A stretch of 64,000 bases of DNA, from positions 62,001 through 126,000 of the forward strand of contig NZ_QFFK01000004.1 of assembly GCF_003149455.1 (NCBI RefSeq), written 5' to 3'. Positions within the stretch are counted from its first letter, which is position 1; every line of letters starts with the position of its first letter. This stretch comes from Chitinophaga deserti. GTDB lineage: Bacteria; Bacteroidota; Bacteroidia; Chitinophagales; Chitinophagaceae. Of the stretch, positions 36,520-43,366 are shown piece by piece. A program made the translations under genes and the position numbers. The notes beneath the pieces were generated by a model. That model was not told the DNA's origin. It did no database searches and was given only the letters and a program-made list of their open reading frames with translations.

Positions 36520-37310
36520 TTACCAACATCCTGAAAGATAAACCAACCCGGGTATTTGTAATCCTGGCCGGCATTTTCGTTGCCAATGCCCTTATCGCGG
36601 AGATTATCGGTGTCAAGATCTTTTCCCTCGAGGCCACTTTCGGCCTCAGTCCGGTCAATATCATGATCTTTGGCGATGCCTACAGCTTTAACATGACCGC
36701 CGGGGTGCTGCTATGGCCCGTGGTGTTTATCATGACCGATATTATCAATGAGTATTACGGGGTGAAAGGCGTCCGCTTCCTGTCGTACCTTACTGCCGCC
36801 CTGATCGCCTTTGCATTCATCATCTTTTCCGTCGCCATAAGGCTGTATCCTTCAGATTTCTTTGTGACCAGTAAGGTAACGGCCGGTGTGCCGGATATGG
36901 ATAAAGCTTACGGACAGATCCTTGGCCAGGGTTCCATGATCATCATCGCTTCCCTCACGGCTTTCCTGTTAGGCCAGCTGGTAGACGTGCTGACGTTTCA
37001 TAAGATCAAGAAACTGACGGGCGAAGGCAAGATCTGGCTGCGTGCCACGGGGTCCACGCTCGTATCCCAGCTGATCGATTCGTTCGTAGTGCTGTTCTGC
37101 GCTTTCTATCTGTTCCCTATTGTTGTGGGCGAAAAGGAGATGGCATGGCCGCTGGGGCTTATTATCAGTGTCTGCATCATTAATTACATCTATAAATTCA
37201 CGGTAGCCATCGTGCTGACGCCGGTGATCTATTGGGTACATGGTATCATTGAAAGGTACCTGGGCCACGATCTGGCGGCGGAAATGAAGCGGGCAGCCAT
37301 GAACAGGTAA
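36516..37310 (+). CDS. Queuosine precursor transporter (YhhQ/VUT family)
   Basis: A 264-residue membrane protein with about six to seven hydrophobic segments. The family signs include VANALIAEIIGVKIF, WPVVFIMTDIINEYYG, a GQLVDVLTFH motif and RATGSTLVSQLIDSFVV. YhhQ-type proteins import queuosine precursors for tRNA modification. The start is ATG 36516, overlapping the preceding small gene. The upstream open frame from 36285 is a different frame of that small gene. Confidence 0.9.
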   Translation: MITNILKDKPTRVFVILAGIFVANALIAEIIGVKIFSLEATFGLSPVNIMIFGDAYSFNMTAGVLLWPVVFIMTDIINEYYGVKGVRFLSYLTAALIAFAFIIFSVAIRLYPSDFFVTSKVTAGVPDMDKAYGQILGQGSMIIIASLTAFLLGQLVDVLTFHKIKKLTGEGKIWLRATGSTLVSQLIDSFVVLFCAFYLFPIVVGEKEMAWPLGLIISVCIINYIYKFTVAIVLTPVIYWVHGIIERYLGHDLAAEMKRAAMNR

Positions 37311-37320
37311 ATATAAGCAC

Positions 37321-37770
37321 ATGTCTAAGTTTACGGTCCGTGTATACGGGATCATGATCAATGAAAAGAAACAGGTGCTCGTGTCTGACGAGTACATCCG
37401 TGGCGGTTATTACACCAAGTTCCCCGGTGGCGGCCTCGAGTTTGGAGAAGGTACGCTGGAGTGTATGGTGCGGGAATGGAAAGAAGAGCTGAACCAGGAT
37501 GTGGAAGTGGTGGAGCATATCTATACTACCGATTTCTTCCAGATTTCTGCATTCGATAATGTTAACCAGATTATTTCCATTTATTACCTCGTGAAGCCGG
37601 TATCAGCCTTTGTGGCACCGTTACTGGATACGCCTTTTGGCTTTGCCATTCCGGAGGGTGCAGATCAGGTGGAAGGGGTAAGATGGGTGGATTGGGACGC
37701 GTTTTCCTCAGCAGCGGTTACCCTGCCTATCGATAAGGTGCTTGCAGATATCGTAAAGGCGAAATACTAG
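37321..37770 (+). CDS. Nudix hydrolase
   Basis: A 149-residue single-domain protein. The Nudix box runs from G37 to E56, with E43, R51, E52, E55 and E56 in the expected spacing; Trp occupies the hydrophobic place after RE. Such enzymes hydrolyse nucleoside diphosphates linked to other groups, with Mg2+. It begins 10 bp after the YhhQ gene, so it is probably in the same transcript. The substrate is unknown. It overlaps the convergent corA stop by 4 bp. Confidence 0.92.
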   Translation: MSKFTVRVYGIMINEKKQVLVSDEYIRGGYYTKFPGGGLEFGEGTLECMVREWKEELNQDVEVVEHIYTTDFFQISAFDNVNQIISIYYLVKPVSAFVAPLLDTPFGFAIPEGADQVEGVRWVDWDAFSSAAVTLPIDKVLADIVKAKY

Positions 37771-38705
37771 AACCACTTTTTCTTCATGAAATACCAGCTC
37801 ATAACGATGGCGGTGATGATCGCTATGGTTACGGGTATGTAGAATGCGTACTTGGAATGGGCGTATGGGATCTCTACGTTCATGCCATACACACTGGCCA
37901 CGAGAACCGGCAGGGTGAGTACGATGGTGATGGACGTGAGGCGTTTCATCACGAAATTGAGGTTGTTGGAGATGATGCTGGCAAAGGCATCCATGGTGCT
38001 GGAAAGGATGTTGGTGTAGATATTGGCCATTTCCAGCGCCTGGGAGGTATCTACGATAAGGTCATGCAGAAACTCCTTTTCGTCTTCGTTAAGGCCCAGG
38101 AAGTTGGTACGTTCCAGCTTCATGAGCAGGAGCTCGTTACTGCGGAGGGCGGTTACGAAGTACACGAGGCTTTTCTGGATCCGCATCAGGTACAGCAGCT
38201 CTTCGTTCCGGTTGGAATCGTATAGTTTTTGTTCGAGGAGGTTACGGCGCTGGTTGATTTCCTTGAGGTAATCGAGGAAGTTCATCACCACTTTCTCAAA
38301 GATCTTCAGCACCATCATGTTCCGCTTTTCGGGGTGGCGGTTGTGGAAGGTGTTGAGGAATTTTTTGATAGCAGCGTTATCGAACGAGTTTACGGTAACA
38401 ATCTGGTTGTGGGTGAGGATGATCACGATGGGGATGGTAATGTAGTAGGCATCGCTTTCGTTGATGGAATTGTTTTCCGTAGGGGTTTTGAGAACGATGA
38501 GCTTTACATTGTCTTCCAGTTCATACCGGCTTTTTTCGTCGATATCGAGGGAGTCGGTCAAAAAGTCCAGCGGAATATCGAGGCTTTCCGACAGTTGTTC
38601 GAACTCGGATTGCTTTAGCGGCGGGGTAATATTAACCCAGGCGCCGTTATCCGGTTCCTTGATTTCAACAGTGCGGGAATCGATATTTATGAAGTACTGG
38701 ATCAT
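37767..38705 (-). CDS. corA: CorA-family magnesium/divalent cation channel
   Basis: A 312-residue protein. The cytoplasmic N-terminal domain is rich in charged helices. The C-terminus has two transmembrane helices, and the selectivity motif GMN is at residues 274-276 (VYGMNVEIP). The positively charged tail MKKKWF is typical. CorA forms a pentameric Mg2+ channel in the inner membrane. The start codon is 7 nt after a TACCTTTG box. Confidence 0.94.
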   Translation of the reverse strand: MIQYFINIDSRTVEIKEPDNGAWVNITPPLKQSEFEQLSESLDIPLDFLTDSLDIDEKSRYELEDNVKLIVLKTPTENNSINESDAYYITIPIVIILTHNQIVTVNSFDNAAIKKFLNTFHNRHPEKRNMMVLKIFEKVVMNFLDYLKEINQRRNLLEQKLYDSNRNEELLYLMRIQKSLVYFVTALRSNELLLMKLERTNFLGLNEDEKEFLHDLIVDTSQALEMANIYTNILSSTMDAFASIISNNLNFVMKRLTSITIVLTLPVLVASVYGMNVEIPYAHSKYAFYIPVTIAIITAIVMSWYFMKKKWF

Positions 38706-38712
38706 CCGGGCG

Positions 38713-38720
38713 CAAAGGTA
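38713..38720 (-). promoter_or_regulatory. -7 promoter box (TACCTTTG) for corA
   Basis: Exact TAnnTTTG match on the minus strand, with 7 nt (CGCCCGG) between the box and the ATG. Confidence 0.68.
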
Positions 38721-38749
38721 ACGGAATTAATCTACCAAAAGCCGGGGGG

Positions 38750-39529
38750 CTAAATATTAATATTTCCTTCAAATACAGGCGTGGCGGGGCCGCAGAGCCA
38801 GATGTCCTCAAAGTTACGCTCGCCCGTCCGCAGGAACCTTACTTCCAGATGCCCGCCCAGGGTTTCCACGGGAATGGCGTATGAACCGGCTTCGTTGGGG
38901 GAAGCGGTAAGTGCTGCGGCTGTAACACCTGTTCCGCAGGAGTAGGTCTCATCTTCCACACCACGCTCATAGGTGCGCACGAAAATGCCTTTATCCAGTT
39001 CCTGTACGAAGTTGACGTTGGTGCCCTTTTCCGCGAAACGCTCGTTGTAGCGGATGGCCCGGCCTTCTTCATATACATCCACTTCCTGGATATCCGTTAC
39101 GAAACGTACGAAGTGGGGAGATCCGGTATTGAGATAGAAATAGGTATTGCCGTTTTCCACCAGGTCCACATCCTGCATTTTAAGCTCCACCCAGCCGTTT
39201 TCCCGGAATTTGGCATCATGCTCACCATCAACGGCGATAAAGCGCAGGGTTTCGCCCGGGATGCCCATATTACGGGCAAAAGCCGTTAAGCAGCGCCCGC
39301 CGTTGCCGCACATACTGCCTTCGCGGCCGTCGGCATTGTAGTACTTCATCCGGAAATCGTAGCCGTCCTGCTGTTCGAGCATCATCAGCCCGTCTGCCCC
39401 GATACCGAAGCGGCGGTCGCACAAATGCTCGATCTGTTCGGTGGTAAGCCCGGAATAAGCGCCATTACGGTTGTCAACAATCACGAAATCGTTCCCTGTT
39501 CCCTGGTATTTATAGAAATGAATCTGCAT
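38750..39529 (-). CDS. dapF: Diaminopimelate epimerase
   Basis: A 259-residue enzyme of lysine and peptidoglycan precursor synthesis that converts LL- to meso-diaminopimelate. The two catalytic cysteines are C74 in MCGNGGRC and C198 in ETYSCGTG. FYKYQGTGNDFVIVDN near the start is a family signature. It has its own promoter box and is read in the same direction as the nucleoside phosphorylase and corA genes. Its length is a little shorter than E. coli DapF (274). Confidence 0.96.
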   Translation of the reverse strand: MQIHFYKYQGTGNDFVIVDNRNGAYSGLTTEQIEHLCDRRFGIGADGLMMLEQQDGYDFRMKYYNADGREGSMCGNGGRCLTAFARNMGIPGETLRFIAVDGEHDAKFRENGWVELKMQDVDLVENGNTYFYLNTGSPHFVRFVTDIQEVDVYEEGRAIRYNERFAEKGTNVNFVQELDKGIFVRTYERGVEDETYSCGTGVTAAALTASPNEAGSYAIPVETLGGHLEVRFLRTGERNFEDIWLCGPATPVFEGNINI

Positions 39530-39536
39530 GATAGTG

Positions 39537-39544
39537 CAAAGTTA
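39537..39544 (-). promoter_or_regulatory. -7 promoter box (TAACTTTG) for dapF
   Basis: Exact TAnnTTTG match on the minus strand, 7 nt (CACTATC) before the ATG at 39529. Confidence 0.68.
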
Positions 39545-39562
39545 CACATTGTTCGCGGAGGA

Positions 39563-40438
39563 TCAAACGGTGATAAGCGGCAACGCTGTGGCAATGAGTT
39601 TTTCTACCGCCACATTCCCGTCTGCACTGAATTCGCCCCGTACACGGTTGGCTACTATGGCGCTTAGGGAAAGACAGCGGTGCCCCAGTACGCGGCCCAG
39701 CCCGTATATACCGGCCGTTTCCATTTCGAAGTTGGTGATATGGCGGTTCTCGAACCGGAAGGTGCCCAGCTGATCGATCAGTTCGGGATGGGAGAGGGCG
39801 CCGCGGAGAACACGCCCCTGCGGTGCGTAAAAGCCCGGGCAGGTAACGGTTATGCCTGTATGAAACCCTTCCCCGAAACGTTCCAGCAGTTCAGGAGCAG
39901 CTTCAAAGAGGTAAGGCCTTGCCGCATGGGGTTGTAAGCGTACCTGTCCGCGGAAGGCTTCCAGCAGCTGAAGCTCTTCAGGTGTATTGTGCCAGGTGTA
40001 ATATGGCAGCAGGTTATCCAGCCCGATGGCGTGGGAGGAAGCCACGAAGCTGTCTACCGGTATATTCTCCTGCAGGGAGCCGGAAGTTCCGATGCGTACG
40101 ATGCGCAGGCTGGTCAGTTCTTCTTTCACCTGGCGTGTCTGGAAATCGATATTGACGAGGGCATCGAGTTCGTTGAGCACAATGTCGATATTATCGGTGC
40201 CGATACCGGTAGAAACGACGGAAACGCGTTTATCGCCGAAGTAACCGGTATGGGTAACAAATTCGCGGTGTCGGTATTGCCCTTCGGTGCGGTCGAAATG
40301 TTTGGAAACGTGCTGTACTCTGTCGGGATCACCTACGGTGATGATGATATTGGCAATTTCTTCCGGTTTTACGTCCAGATGATAAACTGCCCCGCGGGCA
40401 TTGAGAATCAATTCTGATGCGGCTATTCCTGTTGACAT
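39563..40438 (-). CDS. Nucleoside phosphorylase (uridine phosphorylase-like)
   Basis: A 291-residue enzyme of the PNP/UDP phosphorylase family. The phosphate/ribose motifs are ITVGDPDRVQHVSKHFD, VSVVSTGIGTDNI and IVRIGTSGSLQ, and the nucleoside-side motif is TNFEMETAGIYGL. It cleaves nucleosides with phosphate to base and ribose-1-phosphate; uridine is the likely substrate. I chose ATG 40438 (MSTGIAASELI). Two GATATTTG sequences at 40463-40470 and 40487-40494 are one base from the -7 consensus. Confidence 0.88.
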   Translation of the reverse strand: MSTGIAASELILNARGAVYHLDVKPEEIANIIITVGDPDRVQHVSKHFDRTEGQYRHREFVTHTGYFGDKRVSVVSTGIGTDNIDIVLNELDALVNIDFQTRQVKEELTSLRIVRIGTSGSLQENIPVDSFVASSHAIGLDNLLPYYTWHNTPEELQLLEAFRGQVRLQPHAARPYLFEAAPELLERFGEGFHTGITVTCPGFYAPQGRVLRGALSHPELIDQLGTFRFENRHITNFEMETAGIYGLGRVLGHRCLSLSAIVANRVRGEFSADGNVAVEKLIATALPLITV

Positions 40439-40504
40439 ACCTCGTTTTTTTTTATCCGTAATCAAATATCTTGTAATCAGATTTGGCAAATATCTAAAAT
40501 TTAC

Positions 40505-40512
40505 TACTTTTG
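40505..40512 (+). promoter_or_regulatory. -33/-7 promoter for tRNA-Cys
   Basis: TACTTTTG matches TAnnTTTG exactly. A TTG at 40483-40485 lies 19 bp upstream, so both elements of the Bacteroidota promoter are present. The tRNA starts 31 bp after the box. Confidence 0.75.
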
Positions 40513-40543
40513 CAGTCCATCAAAAAAGGATGGAAACAAAAAA

Positions 40544-40614
40544 GGTACCGTGGCCGAGTGGCTAGGCAGAGGTCTGCAAAACCTCGTACAGCGGTTCGAA
40601 TCCGCTCGGTACCT
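40544..40614 (+). tRNA. tRNA-Cys (GCA)
   Basis: A 71-nt cloverleaf. The acceptor arms are GGTACCG and CGGTACC. The anticodon stem GAGGT/ACCTC encloses CTGCAAA with anticodon GCA, the T arm is GCGGTTCGAATCCGC, and the discriminator is T, the usual U73 of tRNA-Cys. CCA is not encoded. Confidence 0.95.
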
Positions 40615-40624
40615 CTTCCTCTTC

Positions 40625-40652
40625 GCAAACCCGCCTTAATGGCGGGTTTTGC
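40625..40652 (+). terminator. Terminator of tRNA-Cys
   Basis: GCAAACCCGCC and GGCGGGTTTTGC pair (one extra T on the right arm) around TTAAT, followed by TTTTT. Confidence 0.85.
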
Positions 40653-41012
40653 TTTTTCAGGATGTGCCGGCGCTGCAGTAAAGTTCACATCTTTCGGCAT
40701 ATACCATACCAATGCACTGCAAATCTGCTTCACGCAACATCATACCCTGTTAAAAATAAGCTTCCCTACGGAACAACAAGCGGAGGATAACAAAGGTTTT
40801 TTCACCTTTTCAGGGTCGATTTGGATTTCACCAATCTGAACGGCAGGAATTGAACATCCCTAACGTTCAGCATGTTATTTATACAGGCTTTAGCAGGTAT
40901 CTTTACATGAAATGATGCTCCTGTAGAAGTTATTTTCCTATAATTGCAGGCAGCTGTAAATATCTCCTTTTCAGCTTTCCGGTGATATTATTTTAGCAAC
41001 CTCAGATACGCA

Positions 41013-41045
41013 TCAAGTCCACCTCAAGTCCACCTCAAGTCCACC
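41013..41045. repeat. Three perfect 11-bp tandem repeats (TCAAGTCCACC)
   Basis: Units at 41013-41023, 41024-41034 and 41035-41045 are identical. They lie in the middle of the non-coding gap. The unit resembles the 11-bp unit at 6141 (both fit TnnAGTCnnCC). Confidence 0.88.
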
Positions 41046-41250
41046 TTTTATCCGCACTTAACTTCAGTTTCACCCGGTATTGACCCGGATTTCACGCCAT
41101 GTTGCCTGCCGCTAACCCCCTTCAGGTAAGATACCATCAATTCTACCGCTATCAGAAACCTCCCCCAGGTGGGAACCTCTTAATGACTCCCCTGTCTGAC
41201 TAGACTGATCCCATATTTATACGCTACTGTAGGCTTAATAGGTACTTACT

Positions 41251-41283
41251 GTATACTTAAAGTATACTTAATGTATATAAAAC
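41251..41283. repeat. 11-bp tandem repeat (GTATACTTAAA type)
   Basis: GTATACTTAAA, GTATACTTAAT and the degenerate GTATATAAAAC follow each other without gaps. The GTATAC core is itself a palindrome. The period is the same as in the other two repeat sites. Confidence 0.72.
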
Positions 41284-41432
41284 GTATCGAAACCCTTTGC
41301 AGTAAAGGGTTAGGTACCATTACATATACATAACAGCACAATACAGGTATCCCTGAAGTATATTTTCTGTTGCCCAATAGTAGTCCTATGGTATTACATA
41401 AACTTTCAATTACTTTCATTATTTCTTCCAAA

Positions 41433-41440
41433 TACTTTTG
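41433..41440 (+). promoter_or_regulatory. -7 promoter box (TACTTTTG) for the orphan secreted protein
   Basis: Exact TAnnTTTG match. The next supported start codon is at 41656, giving a 5' leader of about 200 nt. Confidence 0.55.
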
Positions 41441-41655
41441 TTTATGTAAAAAATGTACTATTTTAAGGTTAAATAATATTGAATCAGCGGCAGATCAGCT
41501 TAATTCCCGAAAACTTACCAATTACTTAACCGTGCAGATGAATCCGGAGGCCCGGCACAGGTGTATTTTAGGCAAACGGTCATGTGAACCCGGAAACCCG
41601 GATATCTTTTAACCCGTTAAAGCGACACATTTTCAAACCCTCAATATCAAATTCC

Positions 41656-42156
41656 ATGAAAACAATCCTGAAATTGACCCTCACGGCCATGTCCCTGTTA
41701 TGCCTGCCCATGTTGCTCAAAGCACAAAGCAGCAATATCGTTGATGTCATGAACGCACAGAAAGAAATGGACCGGTTGAAAGCCGGCAAAACTGATCCCT
41801 GCAATACATACATCATCAACGGAATGTCGTCCAGCTCCAATGGACTGGGTGGTGGAAGCACCCTCTGCAACCACCCCTACGATTTCGATGATTATGTGAA
41901 CACCTTTCAGGCCACGCTGAACCAGCCGTTCTGGGTAGGCGACATCACCCTGCATTACCAGGTATGGGATGGCTTCGGCAACATCGTTGCCAGCGGCAAC
42001 ATCTACAATTTCTCAGAAACCAATGCCTACGCTTTACCCGCATCCATGGCGGTAGGGTATTACAGCATCATTGCCACCGTATCGGTAAGCGGTTGCCCGG
42101 AAGAGAGTGAGTATTATGAATTGGGAATTGAATACGCGAATTGCGGCGGGAAGTAA
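41656..42156 (+). CDS. Small secreted protein, function unknown
   Basis: A 166-residue protein with a clear signal peptide (MKTILKLTLTAMSLLCLPML, cleaved near LLKAQ). The mature part is rich in Ser, Asn, Gly and aromatic residues, has four Cys (PCNTY, TLCNHP, SGCPE, YANCGG) and a beta-rich pattern such as LHYQVWDGFGNIVASGNIYNF. The cysteines may form disulphides after export. I do not recognise a family, and no T9SS domain is present. It has its own promoter and terminator, so it is a single-gene unit. Confidence 0.75.
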   Translation: MKTILKLTLTAMSLLCLPMLLKAQSSNIVDVMNAQKEMDRLKAGKTDPCNTYIINGMSSSSNGLGGGSTLCNHPYDFDDYVNTFQATLNQPFWVGDITLHYQVWDGFGNIVASGNIYNFSETNAYALPASMAVGYYSIIATVSVSGCPEESEYYELGIEYANCGGK

Positions 42157-42177
42157 CGCAGTTTTTCATTTGATAGC

Positions 42178-42209
42178 AAAGGGTCGCCTCCTCCTGGAGA
42201 CGGCCCTTT
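42178..42209. terminator. Terminator between the secreted-protein gene and tRNA-Tyr
   Basis: AAAGGGTCGCCTCC and GGAGACGGCCCTTT pair over 14 positions (one mismatch, one G-U) around TCCT. A T run follows on the plus strand; the minus strand has a weaker tail, so it may serve both directions. Confidence 0.82.
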
Positions 42210-42214
42210 TTGTA

Positions 42215-42302
42215 TGGTGGGCAGCACAGGATTCGAACCTGTTGTGTTTCCATGTTCCGGTTTTACAGACCGGTGCCACTCCTCCGTCGTGGCGGGCTGC
42301 CC
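42215..42302 (-). tRNA. tRNA-Tyr (GTA)
   Basis: The acceptor arms are GGGCAGC and GCTGCCC. The anticodon stem CCGGT/ACCGG encloses CTGTAAA with anticodon GTA. A 14-base variable arm is present as expected for class II tRNA-Tyr, and the T arm is ACAGG/CCTGT. A73 and CCA are encoded (42215-42217). Position 8 reads C instead of the nearly invariant U, and the D arm is GCCAC/GTGGC, which looks unusual. Confidence 0.88.
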
Positions 42303-42449
42303 ATTATCATCGCGGCGGTTCTCGAAACCCGCATTTGAACAAGGCTATGCAGCCTCACCTAGATTCCCTGTTATCTCACGCGATGATTTTACAATCGCAT
42401 CCGGATATGATGAGCAGTGTACTTCAAATTCGTACCCGCTCACCCGGAA

Positions 42450-42527
42450 TGGTGCCCCTGGTGGGAGTCGAACCCACAAAACTCCTGATCCTAAGTCAGG
42501 CGACTTTCCCAGTTTGCCTACAGGGGC
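42450..42527 (-). tRNA. tRNA-Leu (TAG), short variable loop
   Basis: The acceptor arms are GCCCCTG and CAGGGGC with A73 and an encoded CCA. The D-arm side starts TAGGC with a leucine-like loop AAACTGGGAAA. The anticodon stem CCTGA/TCAGG encloses CTTAGGA with anticodon TAG (reads CTA). The variable region is only AGTTTT, where bacterial tRNA-Leu normally has a long arm. The T arm is GTGGG/CCCAC. About 150 bp separate it from tRNA-Tyr downstream, with nothing recognised between. Confidence 0.85.
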
Positions 42528-42537
42528 TTAAAAACAA

Positions 42538-42661
42538 AAACGCCTCCCGAAAATAATCCAGGAGGCGTTTGAATATCTTTCAACTGATACATCTATAACA
42601 CCGCCTGTTCTCTCCAAAAGGAGAGGATTAGACCAAATGCGTTATATGATGTTTGTTGTTG
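42538..42661 (-). ncRNA. Candidate small RNA or attenuated leader ahead of the tRNAs
   Basis: On the minus strand a complete promoter is followed about 90 nt later by a strong intrinsic terminator. Between them, ATAAC (42641-42645) can pair with GTTAT (42595-42599) and encloses a perfect hairpin CTCTCC-TTTT-GGAGAG (42610-42625). The terminator stem is AAACGCCTCC/GGAGGCGTTT (42538-42570) with a TTTTTGTTTTT tail that ends 7-10 bp before tRNA-Leu. An AGGCG upstream could compete with the terminator arm, so an attenuator is possible. No protein is evident. Confidence 0.5.
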
Positions 42662-42668
42662 CATGATG

Positions 42669-42676
42669 CAAAAGTA
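42669..42676 (-). promoter_or_regulatory. -33/-7 promoter for the small RNA and possibly the tRNAs
   Basis: TACTTTTG is exact on the minus strand, with TTG at 42697-42699 and a 20-bp spacer. The 305-bp gap 42528-42832 contains this promoter, the RNA candidate and the terminator at 42762. Confidence 0.7.
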
Positions 42677-42761
42677 GGATAGCAAATTTGAATGCGCAAA
42701 GTCCAAATGACAAAGTAGTTTGGTCCTACACGTATGGGATACGCTTACGTACAAACGATAG

Positions 42762-42792
42762 AAAGCCCGTGCGCTTACGCGTCACGGGCTTT
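42762..42792 (-). terminator. Terminator of the SusCD operon
   Basis: AAAGCCCGTG and CACGGGCTTT form a 10-bp stem 41 bp after the stop of the discoidin gene. Confidence 0.8.
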
Positions 42793-42832
42793 TCGGGTTC
42801 AGAGTAGCATCTACCGTTGGCAGATTTAGTTG

Positions 42833-43363
42833 TTATTTAGTTGTGTATACGTCAATTTCTGAAAGGAAAGCTTTCTGGATAGGCCCTGCCAGCGCAGTTA
42901 CGCGCAGGTAACGCCATGTGGCGGAGGAGGGCACGGGATAGCTCTGCGCAGTACGGGTGGTGGGTACGAATGCGAGGTTATCCCTGAGGATGGTCCAGGC
43001 AGTACCGTCGTTGCTGCCTTCCAGTTTGAACTTCGTCATACCGTTTGCATCATTCTGCCTGGCAATGATGTCTATGGTTACGAGGTTGATGGCTTTCTTC
43101 ATATCCACGGTAATGGAGTGCGGGTAGGGCAGCACGGTGGGGCAGCCCTGTGAACTCCAATATGTGGCGGTTTTACCATCGAGGACTAATCCTGCAGTGG
43201 CGGTTTCGCAGGTGGTTTCTTCGCTGGATGCGGTGGCGGTCCACCCTGCACGGTCGGCTTTTACGACAGTGGATTTATCCTGGAAGAAAACGGCGTCCGC
43301 CTTACCGCAACCGGCGGCAATAATGCAGGCGAGGAGATATAGATAGAGATGTTTCTTTTGCAT
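42833..43363 (-). CDS. F5/8 type C (discoidin-like) lipoprotein
   Basis: A 176-residue lipoprotein with the lipid Cys at 19 (IIAAGC). The rest is one discoidin-like carbohydrate-binding module, with WTATASSEETTCETATAGLVLDGK near its start, TYWSSQG, then ITVDMKKAINLVTIDI and FKLEGSNDGTAW. It starts 3 bp after the susD stop, so it is the last gene of the operon and probably an outer-surface glycan-binding protein of the uptake system. Confidence 0.88.
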   Translation of the reverse strand: MQKKHLYLYLLACIIAAGCGKADAVFFQDKSTVVKADRAGWTATASSEETTCETATAGLVLDGKTATYWSSQGCPTVLPYPHSITVDMKKAINLVTIDIIARQNDANGMTKFKLEGSNDGTAWTILRDNLAFVPTTRTAQSYPVPSSATWRYLRVTALAGPIQKAFLSEIDVYTTK

Positions 43364-43366
43364 GCG

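Larger units (their letters stand above)
40653..41432. other. Non-coding gap of about 780 bp with tandem repeats
   Basis: No convincing gene on either strand. The stretch is A+T-rich and contains the repeats at 41013 and 41251, a perfect hairpin AACCCTTT/AAAGGGTT at 41291-41311 without a T tract, and nothing else that I recognise. Confidence 0.55.

Noticed and set aside
40510..40839. Open frame of 109 codons over tRNA-Cys and its terminator
   Set aside because: The first half is the tRNA itself, and the second half shows no domain, signal or promoter of its own.
41291..41311. Hairpin AACCCTTT/AAAGGGTT as a terminator
   Set aside because: No T tract follows on either strand, and no transcript is expected to end there.
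42303..42449. A third tRNA between tRNA-Tyr and tRNA-Leu
   Set aside because: GGTTC-like bases occur, but no acceptor or anticodon stem can be drawn.
42107..42556. Plus-strand open frames of 149 and 105 codons
   Set aside because: They run through tRNA-Tyr and tRNA-Leu on the other strand; such frames are common shadows of tRNA genes.
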